Below, piece after piece: positions 35,546 through 46,273 of a DNA stretch of 64,000 nt (its first letter is position 1; each line of letters begins with the position of its first letter). A model generated the notes under the pieces. The model did no database searches. It was not told the DNA's origin and was given only the letters and a program-made list of their open reading frames with translations. Location of the stretch: positions 1,364,001 to 1,428,000 of the forward strand of contig NZ_CP093384.1 in the NCBI RefSeq assembly GCF_022655055.1. Reading direction: 5' to 3'. Both the position numbers and the translations under genes were made by a program. This DNA is from Vagococcus sp. CY52-2. GTDB taxonomy: Bacteria > Bacillota > Bacilli > Lactobacillales > Vagococcaceae.

Positions 35546-37327
35546 TTATAATAAATGATTATCTTTTAATAACTCTTCAACAAATGTGCCTTGAATTTTT
35601 TTCAGTTCATGTTTTTCAACCTTACTCATTAACCAAGGTACTTTTATTTCAGGGAGAGTTTTCTTATCTGTTAAATAATAAGTTGCACGAAGTAATGTTC
35701 GAATATCAAATGCTGATGCGAATACTTCAGGTACGCCTCTATCAACGTCCATTAATTCATACACAGCTTCCATCGCTGTTCTAACAGAATACTCTGTTGT
35801 AAACACTGTGTCTCGTTTCGTTTCAGCAAAATTTCCAATGAATGCTAGATTTTTAGAACCATTTGGGACAACTAATGGTCTATCACCATTTGCTCTTGGC
35901 ATAAAGTAAGACGTAATAAATGGCATATAAGTTGGGATAACATTAACAGAATTTTTAGCTAAATCATCAATCTTATCAACGGGTACCCCGATATGATACA
36001 ACCATTCTTTCGCTATTTCTTCACCAGTACATGAGGTAATTGGTTTCTTCACATAATTTCCATCTTTGTTTGAACACAATGCGTAAAACCAGATAACTAA
36101 TTCATCTTTAGGTTGTTTTTTAAAGTGCGGTTGACGATTAATAGTGTAACTTTGACGCCAATTTGAATCTTCAGAATAGACAATCCCACCTGTCACAACA
36201 CGACCTGAATAAGGATCTCTTTTACTGATATTTTCAAGATATGGTGCTATTTTTTTATCTAATGTTGTAATTGTAGCTGATATAACCCAGCTTTCACTTG
36301 GTAAGTTTTCACAGAATTTTTCTGGGTGACCAAATTCATCACATTGTTCAGCTAATTTTTTCCATAGATTCCAACTACCACCAAGATCTTCTGTACTTGG
36401 AATTGGCGCTGGTGTTGTTTGTGTACCATAAGTTGAACTTTCAGTGATTGAACCATTTGTTACAAACACTAAATCGTCTTCTTTTAACTCGATTGTTTGT
36501 TCTTTACCGTCTACTATTAATTCTAATTTTTCAGCTATTTTTTGATTGTTAGAACAATTCACGATGATATTATCAACTTTTGTATTGTATTGAACTGTCA
36601 CACCTTGCTCAGTTAAATAGTCAACTAATGGCATCACCAGAGATTCATACTGATTGTATTTTGTGAATTTCAATGCACTAAAATCTGCTAATCCATCAAT
36701 ATGATGCACAAAACGCATTAAGTAGCGACGCATTTCCATTGCTGAATGCCAGTTTTCAAAGGCAAACATTGTACACCAATATTTCCAAAAATTAGAGTCA
36801 AAAAATTCTTGTGAAAAGACTTCATCAATTCTTTTATCTTGTAAGTCATCTTCTTTAGTTAAACACAATGAGATAATTTCTTTTAATCCCTTTTCAGTCA
36901 ATGTAAATTTTCCATCCGTATCTGATTGAATACCTTGACTATGAATCAAGCGACATTCGGATGAGTTGGGGTCTTCTTTATTTAACCAATAAAATTCATC
37001 TAATACTGAGGCATTTTCTACCTCTAACGATGGAACTGAACGATATAAATCCCATAAACATTCAAAGTGATTTTCCATCTCACGACCACCACGTATAACA
37101 AAACCATAGTGATCTTTATCAATGCCATCAAGAGATCCACCTGGAAGTGGTAACTCTTCTAAAATCGTAATTTTATTACCTGGTAATTGAGCATCTCTGA
37201 TTAAAAAAGCTGCTGCAGATAATGAGGCTAATCCTGAGCCTACTAAATAAACAGCTGAAATTTTATCTGTTCTTTCTGGTTTCTTTGGTCGAGCAAATGC
37301 TTCATAATTTCCATTACTTGTATACAT
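35546..37327 (-). CDS. ohyA: Oleate hydratase
   Basis: A 593-residue FAD enzyme (once called myosin-cross-reactive antigen) that adds water to oleic acid to give 10-hydroxystearate, a fatty-acid detoxification step. The FAD-binding motif [14 protein letters not shown] is near residue 30, and the conserved GGSLDG and FVIRGGREM blocks are near 65-80. I take the ATG at 37325-37327 as the start since GGAGG lies eight nt before it; the ATG two codons earlier is too close. Single gene. Confidence 0.95.
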   Translation of the reverse strand: MYTSNGNYEAFARPKKPERTDKISAVYLVGSGLASLSAAAFLIRDAQLPGNKITILEELPLPGGSLDGIDKDHYGFVIRGGREMENHFECLWDLYRSVPSLEVENASVLDEFYWLNKEDPNSSECRLIHSQGIQSDTDGKFTLTEKGLKEIISLCLTKEDDLQDKRIDEVFSQEFFDSNFWKYWCTMFAFENWHSAMEMRRYLMRFVHHIDGLADFSALKFTKYNQYESLVMPLVDYLTEQGVTVQYNTKVDNIIVNCSNNQKIAEKLELIVDGKEQTIELKEDDLVFVTNGSITESSTYGTQTTPAPIPSTEDLGGSWNLWKKLAEQCDEFGHPEKFCENLPSESWVISATITTLDKKIAPYLENISKRDPYSGRVVTGGIVYSEDSNWRQSYTINRQPHFKKQPKDELVIWFYALCSNKDGNYVKKPITSCTGEEIAKEWLYHIGVPVDKIDDLAKNSVNVIPTYMPFITSYFMPRANGDRPLVVPNGSKNLAFIGNFAETKRDTVFTTEYSVRTAMEAVYELMDVDRGVPEVFASAFDIRTLLRATYYLTDKKTLPEIKVPWLMSKVEKHELKKIQGTFVEELLKDNHLL

Positions 37328-37457
37328 TATCATAACCTCCAGTATTTGTTTCTACTCTTACTAAAGACTATTCTAACGCACACAATCTAAAAAAACATTT
37401 TATTTAACGCGTTTAAAATGACAAAAGAGACCATTTGTTCCTCAAAAGTTAAAATTC

Positions 37458-38237
37458 TTATAAGAATAATTTGTACGCATTATAAAAATTGACAAAAAGA
37501 ACTCCAATTATCACAAATTGATAAATTGTCGTCACTTTTTCTGACGATACTATTTTACTTAAATAGGCTCCTAAAAAGCCACCAATAATACCAGCTGGAA
37601 TGATATATATAAGTAAACTTAAATCAAATTGAGAAAATCCGGTACTTACTGAAATCGTGATAACCTTTGATAATTGTGAAAAAAGAATCGTAATAATAGA
37701 ATATACTGTGGCATCTTTAATGGGTACTTGAAACAGCATCATCAATAGAGCCACATTTAAAGGTCCTCCCCCTATTCCTAGAAAACTAGCAATCGCTCCT
37801 AAAAATAACCCACATCCTAGAATAGAAATCGTACTGTTTAACTGGTACCCTCTCCAGTGCTTTTTACTATATGCATATGAAAAGAGTAACGTTGCAACAA
37901 TCAAGACGATTTGAACCAATGAGACGATCTTTTCAGAAGGCATGATACCAACTAATTTGTCCAATCCAAGACTGCCAAATATACCACCTAAGACAGAACC
38001 AAAAGATAGCCATAATGCAAATGACCAATTTATTTTAATCCCATTTTGTGCTTGCCTGATTGTTGAGACGATCGACATACTTAAAACAGCTACAGTTGAG
38101 TAAAATGAAATACTTAATACGTCATGAAATCCTAATGTATCAAATAATGGTTTGATGATCACTCCTCCACCCATACCTGATACGGCACCTATACTATTTG
38201 CAAAAATAATAATGAAAAAATAAACCCAACCAACCAT
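37458..38237 (-). CDS. TSUP family membrane transporter (TauE/SafE type)
   Basis: A 259-residue protein with eight or so hydrophobic helices in two similar halves, each with a glycine-rich signature: SGMGGGVIIKPLF near 20 and LGIGGGPLNVALLM near 153. TSUP members export or import sulfite, sulfoacetate or similar organic anions; the substrate here is unknown. GGAGGG lies eight nt before the ATG. No sulfur-metabolism gene is adjacent. Confidence 0.88.
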   Translation of the reverse strand: MVGWVYFFIIIFANSIGAVSGMGGGVIIKPLFDTLGFHDVLSISFYSTVAVLSMSIVSTIRQAQNGIKINWSFALWLSFGSVLGGIFGSLGLDKLVGIMPSEKIVSLVQIVLIVATLLFSYAYSKKHWRGYQLNSTISILGCGLFLGAIASFLGIGGGPLNVALLMMLFQVPIKDATVYSIITILFSQLSKVITISVSTGFSQFDLSLLIYIIPAGIIGGFLGAYLSKIVSSEKVTTIYQFVIIGVLFVNFYNAYKLFL

Positions 38238-38254
38238 GTTTTCCCTCCTAAAAA

Positions 38255-38294
38255 AGACTACTTACCTCCTAGTTTATCGGGTGATAAGTAGTCT
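38255..38294 (-). terminator. Terminator of the HelD-like gene
   Basis: AGACTACTTA (38255-38264) pairs with TAAGTAGTCT (38285-38294), followed on the minus strand by TTTTTT; it sits directly before the ribosome site of the TSUP gene. Confidence 0.85.
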
Positions 38295-38305
38295 GTCTAT
38301 TAATA

Positions 38306-40459
38306 TTAAAATAAATAAGATAGAAGTGGCGAGATGTTTTTATCGTACGCAATATACAGTCGATTCATAGCACGAGAAAAGGCTGTATATAGTATTTTTT
38401 GATCTCTAATGTCATGGTAATGCTCACTTGACGCACCCCAGAGTAGCACATTATCAAATTCAAGACCTTTAGCTAAGTTAATACTTGTCACCTGCACATT
38501 CAATGACTCGTCAAACCAACGTTCAAGTAATTCTTTTTCGTCCTCTGTTTTAACAATAATGGTTAATGTTTCGCCGTTCAATTCTGTTAAAATATCCGTT
38601 ACGATTGTGTTGATATCAGATAACTCGTTATACTGAATCAGCACAGGTTCGTCTCCTTGTGGTCTGATTGGCACAATTGTTGCATTTTTTGATAAAGATA
38701 ATTCATTAAATGCTTTCGTAATAGCCCCTGTCGAACGATAACTCGTCAATAGTTGATAGGTCGTTAATTCTTTACCATCAGAGGTAAACAATGCTTCAAT
38801 TGCTTTAAATGGTGTGTTTGTATTAAAAATAGCCTGATTCTCATCCCCCACCATAGTAAAATCACTTTTTGGAAACAACAACAGTAAGAATTGTAACTGT
38901 GCTGGAGTGTAGTCTTGTACTTCATCCACTAAGACAAATCGCATATTTGGCATAGTAAGTCGTTCTACGTAATAATGTGTAATCGTCAATATTGCAATAG
39001 CTTCATCTAACGTAATAGGAGCCATTTGTCTTTGATATGTGACACCCGAAAATCCTTTAAATAATTCATTAAATAAAATCTCCTGATTTAGCCAACGATA
39101 ACGATTGATTTGCTGTGTTACTTTTTTATATTTCTTTCTTAAAAGTTGTTCAGCATAACGTGTTAAGCTTTTTTCAGAATCATCTTGGATTAAATGCCCA
39201 AAGTATTTTTCTTGTTGCTCTTCTGTTAAAGATGTGACTTGGTCATGGATTTTTTTAGTTCTAGATTGTTTGATTAAACGTTGATTCCAACTACTTAACA
39301 AGCGTTGTTTTACTCCTTGTACTCGGTCAACATGCGGACTATTGTTTGGTGTTTCATCAAATAATTGTTTGATATGTTCCTTTGAAATAATCGTTTTATC
39401 ACGTAGTGTAATATCATCAAACAATTTACTACTATCAAACTCTCGATAAACATTATCTTTTATGTAATGAATAAACTGACCATCTCTTAAGTACTCTGTT
39501 TCTTTTGACACGCTCTCTTTAGAAATTCGTTTGAAATAATTTTCTTCTGACTCAATATGTCGACGCATATAACTTTGAGCAAATTGTAACAATGTCATGT
39601 TGCGTGGATTTTTTTCTCCTAATGATGGCAATACGTCTGACACATATTGAATAAACGCTTTGTTTGGAGACAGTATCAACACATCATCAGAGGTAATGTC
39701 ATCTTGCATATTATATAGTAAGTACGCGATTCGTTGCATAATAGCTGATGTTTTCCCACTACCTGCCACTCCATTGACTAACATATAAGGCGTACTTGTG
39801 TCACGAATAATCACATTTTGTTCTTTTTGAATTGTCGCTGTGATGTCCCGCATTTTTTTGGTATCATCTTTTGCTAAAGCATCGAGCAATACATCATCTT
39901 GAATCGACACCATCGTATCGAAATAAGTAATCAGCTTGTCTTTTTCAATGACAAATTGACGTCGTTCTTCAATGGATGTTTCAATGGCATTTCCTCTCAC
40001 GTTATATAATGAAGGGCCTATTTCATTATTATAGAATAATTCAGCTATTGGAGAGCGCCAATCATAAATCAAGTTATCATTATTAGCATCTGAAAAACCA
40101 TGCATCCCAATATAAAAAGACTCTGGCTCTTCTTCATCTAAAAAATCGACTTTAATTTTTCCAAAATATGGATTTTCTAATAATCGATTAACTTTATCTA
40201 AAGTGACTTCACCATTTCTAATTTTGATATTATACTGATCAATTTCACGATTTTTCATTTCTATTTGCGAAAAACTATCTAACTTATCAGATATGCCATC
40301 TACATTTAGTTTAATGTCTTCTGTAATTTTGCTCATCATCGTTTGACCAGATTGCTTTGTTTCATTTAACCACTCACTAAGTGTTTTCTGTGTTTTCTGC
40401 AACTGATGATACGTTGATTTCAAATAATCTTCTTCTTGTTGTCGAATTTTTTCAGACAA
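38306..40459 (-). CDS. helD: HelD-type RNA polymerase recycling ATPase (UvrD-like)
   Basis: A 717-residue superfamily 1 helicase-like protein. Residues 1-75 form a long coiled-coil arm. Walker A GVAGSGKTS is at about 228-236, Walker B LVDEVQDYT near 510, and helicase motif VTSINLAKGLEFDNVLL near 655. HelD enters stalled or post-termination RNA polymerase and removes DNA and RNA. The start is TTG at 40457-40459 with AAAGGA about 10 nt upstream. The coiled-coil start and large insert favour HelD over UvrD or Rep. Confidence 0.9.
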   Translation of the reverse strand: MSEKIRQQEEDYLKSTYHQLQKTQKTLSEWLNETKQSGQTMMSKITEDIKLNVDGISDKLDSFSQIEMKNREIDQYNIKIRNGEVTLDKVNRLLENPYFGKIKVDFLDEEEPESFYIGMHGFSDANNDNLIYDWRSPIAELFYNNEIGPSLYNVRGNAIETSIEERRQFVIEKDKLITYFDTMVSIQDDVLLDALAKDDTKKMRDITATIQKEQNVIIRDTSTPYMLVNGVAGSGKTSAIMQRIAYLLYNMQDDITSDDVLILSPNKAFIQYVSDVLPSLGEKNPRNMTLLQFAQSYMRRHIESEENYFKRISKESVSKETEYLRDGQFIHYIKDNVYREFDSSKLFDDITLRDKTIISKEHIKQLFDETPNNSPHVDRVQGVKQRLLSSWNQRLIKQSRTKKIHDQVTSLTEEQQEKYFGHLIQDDSEKSLTRYAEQLLRKKYKKVTQQINRYRWLNQEILFNELFKGFSGVTYQRQMAPITLDEAIAILTITHYYVERLTMPNMRFVLVDEVQDYTPAQLQFLLLLFPKSDFTMVGDENQAIFNTNTPFKAIEALFTSDGKELTTYQLLTSYRSTGAITKAFNELSLSKNATIVPIRPQGDEPVLIQYNELSDINTIVTDILTELNGETLTIIVKTEDEKELLERWFDESLNVQVTSINLAKGLEFDNVLLWGASSEHYHDIRDQKILYTAFSRAMNRLYIAYDKNISPLLSYLF

Positions 40460-40612
40460 TGATGTTCATTCCTTTCAACATGGAACTGCATTATTAAAGA
40501 ATAATCATATCATCATTTTTTTTCTAAGACAAGATAAGAACACTCGTTTAGCGAAATAATCTAAAAGACTGCGGTAAATACTTAAAAAGTATCCCCGCGG
40601 TTTACCCTATTT

Positions 40613-40768
40613 TTATTTATACATATGTAATGGATAAGTAGTAAATTCTACTTCGTTTAATTTTTCTGCTGTGATAAATCCTGCTGGTGCTTGTAATAAT
40701 GATGGAGTGCGATTCACAACAGTCGCACATGTATGAGCCAAGGATACATGAAACATTGGCGTTAAATC
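40613..40768 (-). pseudogene. C-terminal gene remnant
   Basis: The minus strand codes for about 51 residues ending MFHVSLAHTCATVVN..., TPSLLQAPAGFITAEKL and TTYPLHMYK before a TAA at 40613-40615. The frame is closed upstream by a TAA just before 40768 and has no ribosome site. It looks like a protein's conserved C-terminus whose body was deleted. I do not recognise the family. Confidence 0.6.
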
Positions 40769-40840
40769 TTAACGCATTAAAAGAACAACAAAAAAATTCA
40801 GCAACAAATCAATATCACTGAAATATTTTTAAATAATAAC

Positions 40841-41297
40841 ATGATTTACCAAAAAAATAGAGAAATTCAATCTTTTGAATACCAATCATTCCCAACTCGT
40901 TACCTATATACGTACACAATTGATGTCAATATCTATGATTTATCGAGCATGTAATATGAAAGATATCTGAGACAGTTCAGTCATGTTGAGTCTATCATCA
41001 AACAGATTGATTTACTTCAAGATACTCTTTACTCCAATAATTTTTTCGTTTTTTGTTCGGCTGATTTGAACCATTTATCAAATGTTGTGACTTTAAAATC
41101 TAGCGAATTTGTAATTGATTACTATCAGTCTTTCGTTAAAGAAAAAAAGATGTTTCATAGCCTTTAAAGACAAAGTGACTACCTCACACAGACGAATTAA
41201 TGGTGACTATTTATGTGAAGTTATCAGAAAAATGTCACATACTTCAAAACTAGAGAGAAATATGTTTATTAGAATCCAAATACCAGTTAGTCAATAA
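40841..41297 (+). pseudogene. Broken gene with one stop and one frameshift
   Basis: From ATG 40841 the frame reads MIYQKNREIQSFEYQSFPT... to a TAA at 40952-40954, and continues in the same frame as YERYLRQFSHVESIIKQIDL...KMFHSL to a TAA near 41166. A shifted frame then gives FKDKVTTSHRRINGDYLCEV...QIPVSQ ending at 41297. The three pieces look like one decayed protein of 150 or more residues. No family recognised. A leader fragment (LNALKEQQKN) before 40841 may belong to it. Confidence 0.55.
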
Positions 41298-41306
41298 AAA
41301 ACCTTT

Positions 41307-41335
41307 TTGCATTTTAGTTCTTTTTTTAGTACGAT
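41307..41335 (+). promoter_or_regulatory. busR promoter
   Basis: TTGCAT (41307-41312), 17-nt spacer, TACGAT (41330-41335), 36 nt before the start codon. Confidence 0.6.
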
Positions 41336-41370
41336 AGCGATAATAAGTAACGTAGAAAGGGTCGAGCAAC

Positions 41371-42006
41371 ATGGTCAAACATAAAAAAATTATATTACCT
41401 AAGTATCAACAAGTGGCAATTGAAATTGCTGAACGAATTGATACGAATTACTATAAAGTTGGTGACAAAATTCATGCCAGATCAACTTTAGCTAATACTT
41501 TTAGTGTATCACCCGAAACAGCCAGAAAAGCTGTCAATATTTTAGTTGATGTTGGTATTATGGAAGTCAAACATGGCAGTGGTGTCATTGTAGCATCAAA
41601 AGAAAAAGCAACTTCTTTTTTATCACAATATAAAGATGTCCAAAATATTGAAGAAATCAAACAAGACTTACTAATGAATATTCAACAACAAAAAAAGGAA
41701 TTGGATGACTTAACTGATTTAGCGAATTTACTTGTTTCTCAAACAAAAAAAATCAATCATGCCAATCCACTTCTTCCATCTGAGCTACTTTTAACAAACG
41801 AAGCAAAGTATCTCAATCAAACCATCAAAGACTTAAATATATGGCAAGAAACATCCGCAACAGTTGTCGCTATATTACATGACCAACAGCTTCTCGTATC
41901 ACCTGGTCCTTACGCAAAAATAACTGCTGGTGACATTTTATATTTCATTGGAGATGAATTTTCAAAACAACGTCTCTCAAATTTTTTTTATCCATCTGAA
42001 TCCTAG
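41371..42006 (+). CDS. busR: BusR-type repressor (GntR DNA-binding plus RCK_C domain)
   Basis: A 211-residue protein. The GntR winged helix spans about 8-75 (ARSTLANTFSVSPETARKAV), a coiled coil about 88-120 (LLMNIQQQKKELDDLTDL), and an RCK_C/TrkA-C domain about 130-205 (VVAILHDQQLLVSPGPYAKITAGDILYFIGD). This combination is that of BusR, which represses glycine-betaine uptake when its RCK_C domain binds c-di-AMP. The betaine transporter genes follow 138 bp downstream on the same strand, with a matching inverted repeat in their promoter. Confidence 0.93.
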   Translation: MVKHKKIILPKYQQVAIEIAERIDTNYYKVGDKIHARSTLANTFSVSPETARKAVNILVDVGIMEVKHGSGVIVASKEKATSFLSQYKDVQNIEEIKQDLLMNIQQQKKELDDLTDLANLLVSQTKKINHANPLLPSELLLTNEAKYLNQTIKDLNIWQETSATVVAILHDQQLLVSPGPYAKITAGDILYFIGDEFSKQRLSNFFYPSES

Positions 42007-42013
42007 TTATATC

Positions 42014-42059
42014 AAGCCTTATTATCATTTTATTTTCAGAAAATATGATAATAAGGCTT
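42014..42059 (+). terminator. busR terminator
   Basis: Perfect 15-bp arms (42014-42028 and 42045-42059) with a 16-nt loop, followed by a T-run. It separates busR from the transporter promoter. Confidence 0.9.
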
Positions 42060-42067
42060 TTTTATCT

Positions 42068-42109
42068 TTGACAAAGTGACCATTTCGTTATAACATAGTG
42101 TGGTCACTT
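42068..42109 (+). promoter_or_regulatory. busAA promoter with BusR-type operator
   Basis: TTGACA (42068-42073) with TAACAT at 17 nt (42091-42096) or TATAAC at 15 nt. AAGTGACCA (42074-42082) and TGGTCACTT (42101-42109) form a perfect 9-bp inverted repeat with 18 nt between. The repeat spans spacer, -10 and start of transcription, a good place for a repressor. BusR is known to bind two widely spaced half-sites. Confidence 0.8.
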
Positions 42110-42144
42110 CGAGTAAAAAAGAAATTATATAAAGGAGTTTTGTA

Positions 42145-43362
42145 ATGACTAAAGTAAAGGTTGAAAATTTGACCAAAATTTTTGGTAAAAAACAACAACA
42201 ACAGGTTGCTTTACAAATGGTAAAAGAAAAAAAATCCAAAACAGACATTGTCAAAGAAACTGGGGCAACTGTTGGTGTATATGATGTTAATTTCGACGTC
42301 AAAGAAGGCGAAATTTTCGTTATCATGGGGCTTTCTGGTAGTGGTAAGTCAACATTAATTCGGCTAATTAATCGAATTATTGAGCCAACTTCTGGTGATA
42401 TTTATATTGACGGACAAGATATTGCCAAACTTGATAAAGATGAATTAAGAGAAGTAAGACGTCATAAAATGAGTATGGTATTCCAAAATTTCGGCTTATT
42501 TCCACATCGTACAATTTTAGAAAATACAGAATATGGTTTAGAAGTTCGTGGTGTTGAAAAAGAAGAACGACAACAACGTGCCGAAAAAGCATTAGAAAAT
42601 TCTGGTTTACTTACTTTTAAAGATCAATACCCTGATCAATTATCAGGTGGGATGCAACAACGTGTAGGATTAGCACGTGCCTTAGCAAATGATCCAGAAA
42701 TCTTATTAATGGACGAAGCCTTTTCAGCTCTTGATCCATTAATTCGTCGTGAAATGCAAGATGAGTTAATTGAATTGCAAGATAAAGTGAAAAAAACCAT
42801 CATCTTTATCACCCATGATTTAAATGAAGCTTTAAGAATTGGTGATAGAATTGCTTTAATGAAAGATGGTCAAATTATGCAAATTGGTACTGGTGAAGAA
42901 ATCCTAACAAATCCAGCCAATGATTACGTCCGTGAATTCGTTGAAGATGTTGACCGTTCAAAAGTCTTAACGGCACAAAATATCATGGTGCCTGCAATAA
43001 CAACTAATCTTGATATTGATGGACCAAACGTTGCCCTACAACGTATGAGAAGTGAAGAAGTTAGTATGTTAGTTGCTATAAATAAAAAACGTGAATTACT
43101 AGGTACTATTACAGCAGATGCTGCTGCAGAAGCTAGAAAAAACAAACAAACACTACATGATGTCTTAGATAAAAATATTATTACAGTGGAAAAAGATATG
43201 CTAATTAGTGATATTTTCCCTCTCATCTATGATTCTCCAACACCACTAGCTGTTGTTGACAATGAAGATAACGATCGCTTGTTAGGTGTTGTGATTCGAG
43301 GAAGCGTGATTGAAGCACTAGCTGAAACAACTGATGAAAATGAGGTGATGGATAATGAATAG
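42145..43362 (+). CDS. busAA: Glycine betaine ABC transporter, ATP-binding subunit with CBS domains
   Basis: A 405-residue OpuAA/BusAA-type ATPase. Walker [10 protein letters not shown] is near residue 65, signature [15 protein letters not shown] near 168, and Walker [14 protein letters not shown] near 187. Two C-terminal CBS domains occupy about 275-395 ([31 protein letters not shown]). CBS domains sense ionic strength or c-di-AMP in this family. AAAGGAG precedes the ATG. The stop overlaps the start of busAB by eight nt. Confidence 0.96.
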   Translation: MTKVKVENLTKIFGKKQQQQVALQMVKEKKSKTDIVKETGATVGVYDVNFDVKEGEIFVIMGLSGSGKSTLIRLINRIIEPTSGDIYIDGQDIAKLDKDELREVRRHKMSMVFQNFGLFPHRTILENTEYGLEVRGVEKEERQQRAEKALENSGLLTFKDQYPDQLSGGMQQRVGLARALANDPEILLMDEAFSALDPLIRREMQDELIELQDKVKKTIIFITHDLNEALRIGDRIALMKDGQIMQIGTGEEILTNPANDYVREFVEDVDRSKVLTAQNIMVPAITTNLDIDGPNVALQRMRSEEVSMLVAINKKRELLGTITADAAAEARKNKQTLHDVLDKNIITVEKDMLISDIFPLIYDSPTPLAVVDNEDNDRLLGVVIRGSVIEALAETTDENEVMDNE

Positions 43363-45076
43363 TATACTAATGAATGCTTTACCAGTTGCAGACTGGGTAG
43401 AAAATATCACAGATTGGTTTACAAATACCTTTTCAGGATTATTTGCTTTGATTGAAACTTTAGGGAAACAAATAATGGGGGGCATGACAAATTTATTAAT
43501 GGCCATTCCACCACTGATTTTTATTATTTTAATGACTGCTCTAGCTTTCTATATTTCAGATAAGAAAAAAGGGCTAACTGTTTTTACAGTCCTTGGTCTA
43601 TTGTTTATTTTAAACCAAGGTCTCTGGGCTGATTTAATGAATACAGTGACACTAGTTTTAATTTCAAGTGTTCTCTCTATTATTATTGGTGTGCCGCTTG
43701 GAATTTTAATGGCTAAAAGTGATAAAGCTCAAGCTATTTTAACTCCTATCTTAGATTTTATGCAGACAATGCCTGGTTTTGTTTACTTAATTCCAGCTGT
43801 TGCATTCTTTGGTATTGGGATGGTTCCAGGGGTTTTTGCGTCCGTTATTTTCGCATTACCACCTACTGTTCGTTTTACCAATTTAGGAATTCGCCAAGTC
43901 CCAGAAGAATTAGTTGAAGCGGCCGATTCATTTGGTAGTACAGGAAAGCAAAAATTATTTAAATTGGAATTACCTTTAGCAAAAAGTACTATCTTAGCTG
44001 GTATTAACCAAACAACAATGCTTGCCCTATCAATGGTAGTTATTGCATCAATGATTGGTGCTCCTGGTTTAGGTCGAGGTGTATTATCAGCCCTACAACG
44101 TGCACAAGTTGGTAATGGGTTTGTTAATGGATTAGCTTTAGTTATTTTAGCGATTATCATTGATCGATTCACACAGTATGTCAATAAACCACGTGCTAAA
44201 AAAACAAAAGCTACAAATCCTAAGCAGAAAAAAGTAACAATTATTGCAGCTGTTGCAGTTTTAGTTGCTGCCATTGGGTCATCTATGTTCCTAGCTTCAA
44301 ATAAATCAAGTGATAAAAAAATTAACTTGGCTTATGTTGAATGGGATTCAGAAGTTGCTTCAACACATGTCTTAGCCGAAGTATTAAAACGTCAAGGGTT
44401 TGATGTTGAAACAACACCACTAGATAATGCTATTATGTGGGAATCTGTTGCAACAGGAAAAGCTGATGCTAGTGTGTCTGCTTGGTTGCCAAGTACTCAC
44501 AAAGCTCAAGCTGATCAATATAAAGACAAAATTGATATTCTTGGTCCAAACTTAGAAGGAGCAAAAGTTGGTTTAGTTGTTCCTAGTTATATGGATGTTT
44601 CTTCTATTGAAGATTTATCAAACCAAGCTAATAAAACTATTACGGGTATTGAACCTGGCGCTGGAGTCGTAACAGCTGCTAATAATACAATTAAAGCTTA
44701 TCCAAACTTAAATGATTGGAAAGTTGAAACATCTTCTTCTGGAGCAATGGTTGTTGCTCTTGATAAAGCGATAAAAAATAAAGAACCAATTATTATTACA
44801 GGTTGGACTCCTCATTGGATGTTTAGTAAATATGATTTAAAATATTTAGAAGATCCTAAAGAAGCGATGGGCGCTCCTGAACAAATTAACACATTTACTC
44901 GTTTAGGGTTGAAAGATGATTCGCCAGAAGCTTATAAAATCCTAAAAAACTTCAACTGGACAACCGAAGATATGGGAACAGTCATGTTAGCTATTAATGA
45001 AGGAGAAAGTCCTGAAGTAGCTGCAAAAGAATGGGTCGACAACAACCAAGATAAAGTTGAAAGTTGGTTAAAATAG
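43355..45076 (+). CDS. busAB: Glycine betaine ABC transporter, permease fused to binding domain
   Basis: A 573-residue fusion. Residues about 1-305 are the permease with helices and the EAA-loop [24 protein letters not shown]. Residues about 322-573 are the OpuAC substrate-binding domain with tryptophan-rich betaine cage residues in WDSEV, SVSAWLP and GWTPHWMF. The fusion is typical of Lactobacillales OpuA/BusA, with the binding domain facing outside. It imports betaine during osmotic stress. Confidence 0.96.
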   Translation: MNSILMNALPVADWVENITDWFTNTFSGLFALIETLGKQIMGGMTNLLMAIPPLIFIILMTALAFYISDKKKGLTVFTVLGLLFILNQGLWADLMNTVTLVLISSVLSIIIGVPLGILMAKSDKAQAILTPILDFMQTMPGFVYLIPAVAFFGIGMVPGVFASVIFALPPTVRFTNLGIRQVPEELVEAADSFGSTGKQKLFKLELPLAKSTILAGINQTTMLALSMVVIASMIGAPGLGRGVLSALQRAQVGNGFVNGLALVILAIIIDRFTQYVNKPRAKKTKATNPKQKKVTIIAAVAVLVAAIGSSMFLASNKSSDKKINLAYVEWDSEVASTHVLAEVLKRQGFDVETTPLDNAIMWESVATGKADASVSAWLPSTHKAQADQYKDKIDILGPNLEGAKVGLVVPSYMDVSSIEDLSNQANKTITGIEPGAGVVTAANNTIKAYPNLNDWKVETSSSGAMVVALDKAIKNKEPIIITGWTPHWMFSKYDLKYLEDPKEAMGAPEQINTFTRLGLKDDSPEAYKILKNFNWTTEDMGTVMLAINEGESPEVAAKEWVDNNQDKVESWLK

Positions 45077-45083
45077 AACCAAA

Positions 45084-45115
45084 AAAAGAAACTCGTAAAT
45101 TTACGAGTTTCTTTT
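45084..45115. terminator. Bidirectional terminator after busAB
   Basis: A perfect 32-bp palindrome (arms 45084-45099 and 45100-45115) with T-run; convergent with the DUF1129 gene. Confidence 0.9.
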
Positions 45116-45937
45116 TTATTTGTCTTCTTCTAAAATAGATTTTTGAGAAAATCTTGCAGTTAAAAAACTACCTAATAATATCACTATGATACTTCCTATC
45201 ATGACAGGCTCTGATTCAAACCATTTTTGTGTCTGTGGCAATCTACTTATTGTAGTAAAAAAAGTAATTCCCCAACCAAAGACTAGGTAACTATAATAGG
45301 GTTTATTTTTTCTTCTGATAATAACATACGAAACAACTATCATTGCAATAACTATAACAAAAATTGACAGGTATAAAGGAAGCGGAATAGATAAAAACCT
45401 ATTTCCTATCATAACCGAACCAATGTAGCCCACTGTTAACAATCCGCCAATAACGAAAGCACCTATATATTCTAGAATTTTTGATTGCTTACTGACTTTA
45501 AACGTCATTTTTTCTAAATATTTAAACACACTAAATACTAACAACATGCTAAGTACTCCATTTAATAAAATGGTCAAAATATTTATTGAAGGATTTCTTT
45601 GTGTGAGTGTACTAAATAAAGAAAATCCTGAGCTAATTCCAAACACCATATAAAATATGGATAATTTTTTTCTTAAAGGAACTTGTGGCATCTCTTTGAA
45701 CAACTCATCTAAATAACTTTTCGGTTCTTTACCGAAATAATCTTCAGCTGAAATACCTGATTCTTGTGCATCAAGTAAATCATATAAGATATTTAATAAT
45801 GCCGTTTCAATAATCTCATCATCGCCAAACAATCCTTTAAATCGTGTATATAGTAATATTTTCTCATAATATTTTTTATTCTCTGGTGTTAATTTATCTC
45901 TTAACTCATTATTTTTTTCAATCATTTCCTCTATCAT
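45116..45937 (-). CDS. DUF1129 family membrane protein
   Basis: A 273-residue protein. The N-terminal 95 residues are soluble and helical (TPENKKYYEKILLY, AEDYFGKEPKSYLDEL), followed by six hydrophobic helices, the DUF1129 layout. Function unknown. It is the second gene behind a PadR regulator, with four bases between them. In Lactobacillales, PadR plus membrane-protein pairs often respond to membrane-active compounds, which is only a hint here. Confidence 0.85.
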   Translation of the reverse strand: MIEEMIEKNNELRDKLTPENKKYYEKILLYTRFKGLFGDDEIIETALLNILYDLLDAQESGISAEDYFGKEPKSYLDELFKEMPQVPLRKKLSIFYMVFGISSGFSLFSTLTQRNPSINILTILLNGVLSMLLVFSVFKYLEKMTFKVSKQSKILEYIGAFVIGGLLTVGYIGSVMIGNRFLSIPLPLYLSIFVIVIAMIVVSYVIIRRKNKPYYSYLVFGWGITFFTTISRLPQTQKWFESEPVMIGSIIVILLGSFLTARFSQKSILEEDK

Positions 45938-45941
45938 TACC

Positions 45942-46262
45942 TTATCCCCTTTTTAATATGACATTCACAATGTCACTGAGTTTTTCCCATTGATCATCAA
46001 ACTCTTCCAAACGGTCTATTCCCTCTTCTGTGAGCGAGTAATACTTACGATTTGGGCCATCTGGCGAGGCTCTTAGTTCACCAGAAATCATATGTTGCTT
46101 TTCCAATTTTTGTAATAAAGGATACACTGTCCCCGCACTTAAATCGGCGAACCCAAACTGAATTAATTTTTGAACTAATTCATAACCATATGTTGTCTCA
46201 TCTTTTAAGATAGATAGTACACACCCTTCAAGAATCCCTTTTAATAATTGAGTTTGTTTCAT
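45942..46262 (-). CDS. PadR family transcriptional regulator
   Basis: A 106-residue PadR-like winged helix: LLKGILEGCVLSILKDETTYGYELVQKL, GTVYPLLQKLEKQHMI and GPNRKYYSLTEEG are all family marks. The ATG at 46260-46262 is preferred because GGAGGAG lies just before it; the GTG at 46274 would put the ribosome site inside the gene. Dimeric repressors of this kind usually control themselves and the next gene, here the DUF1129 protein; two matching half-site clusters flank its promoter. Confidence 0.92.
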   Translation of the reverse strand: MKQTQLLKGILEGCVLSILKDETTYGYELVQKLIQFGFADLSAGTVYPLLQKLEKQHMISGELRASPDGPNRKYYSLTEEGIDRLEEFDDQWEKLSDIVNVILKRG

Positions 46263-46273
46263 GTTCTCCTCCA

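Larger units (their letters stand above)
40460..41370. other. Gene-poor stretch with decayed gene fragments
   Basis: Nine hundred bases between helD and busR hold no intact gene. There is an imperfect GC-rich inverted repeat at about 40570-40607 (CTGCGG/CCGCGG region), a minus-strand C-terminal remnant ending at 40613, a plus-strand broken frame at 40841-41297, and the busR promoter. No insertion sequence ends or direct repeats are seen that would explain the decay. Confidence 0.7.

Noticed and set aside
41115-41297. 60-residue frame considered as a separate small gene
   Set aside because: Its second half continues the broken frame ending near 41166, so it is better read as the shifted tail of one pseudogene.
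43783-44274. 163-residue open frame on the minus strand
   Set aside because: Antisense to the permease part of busAB; composition matches the complement of that gene and no start signal is seen.
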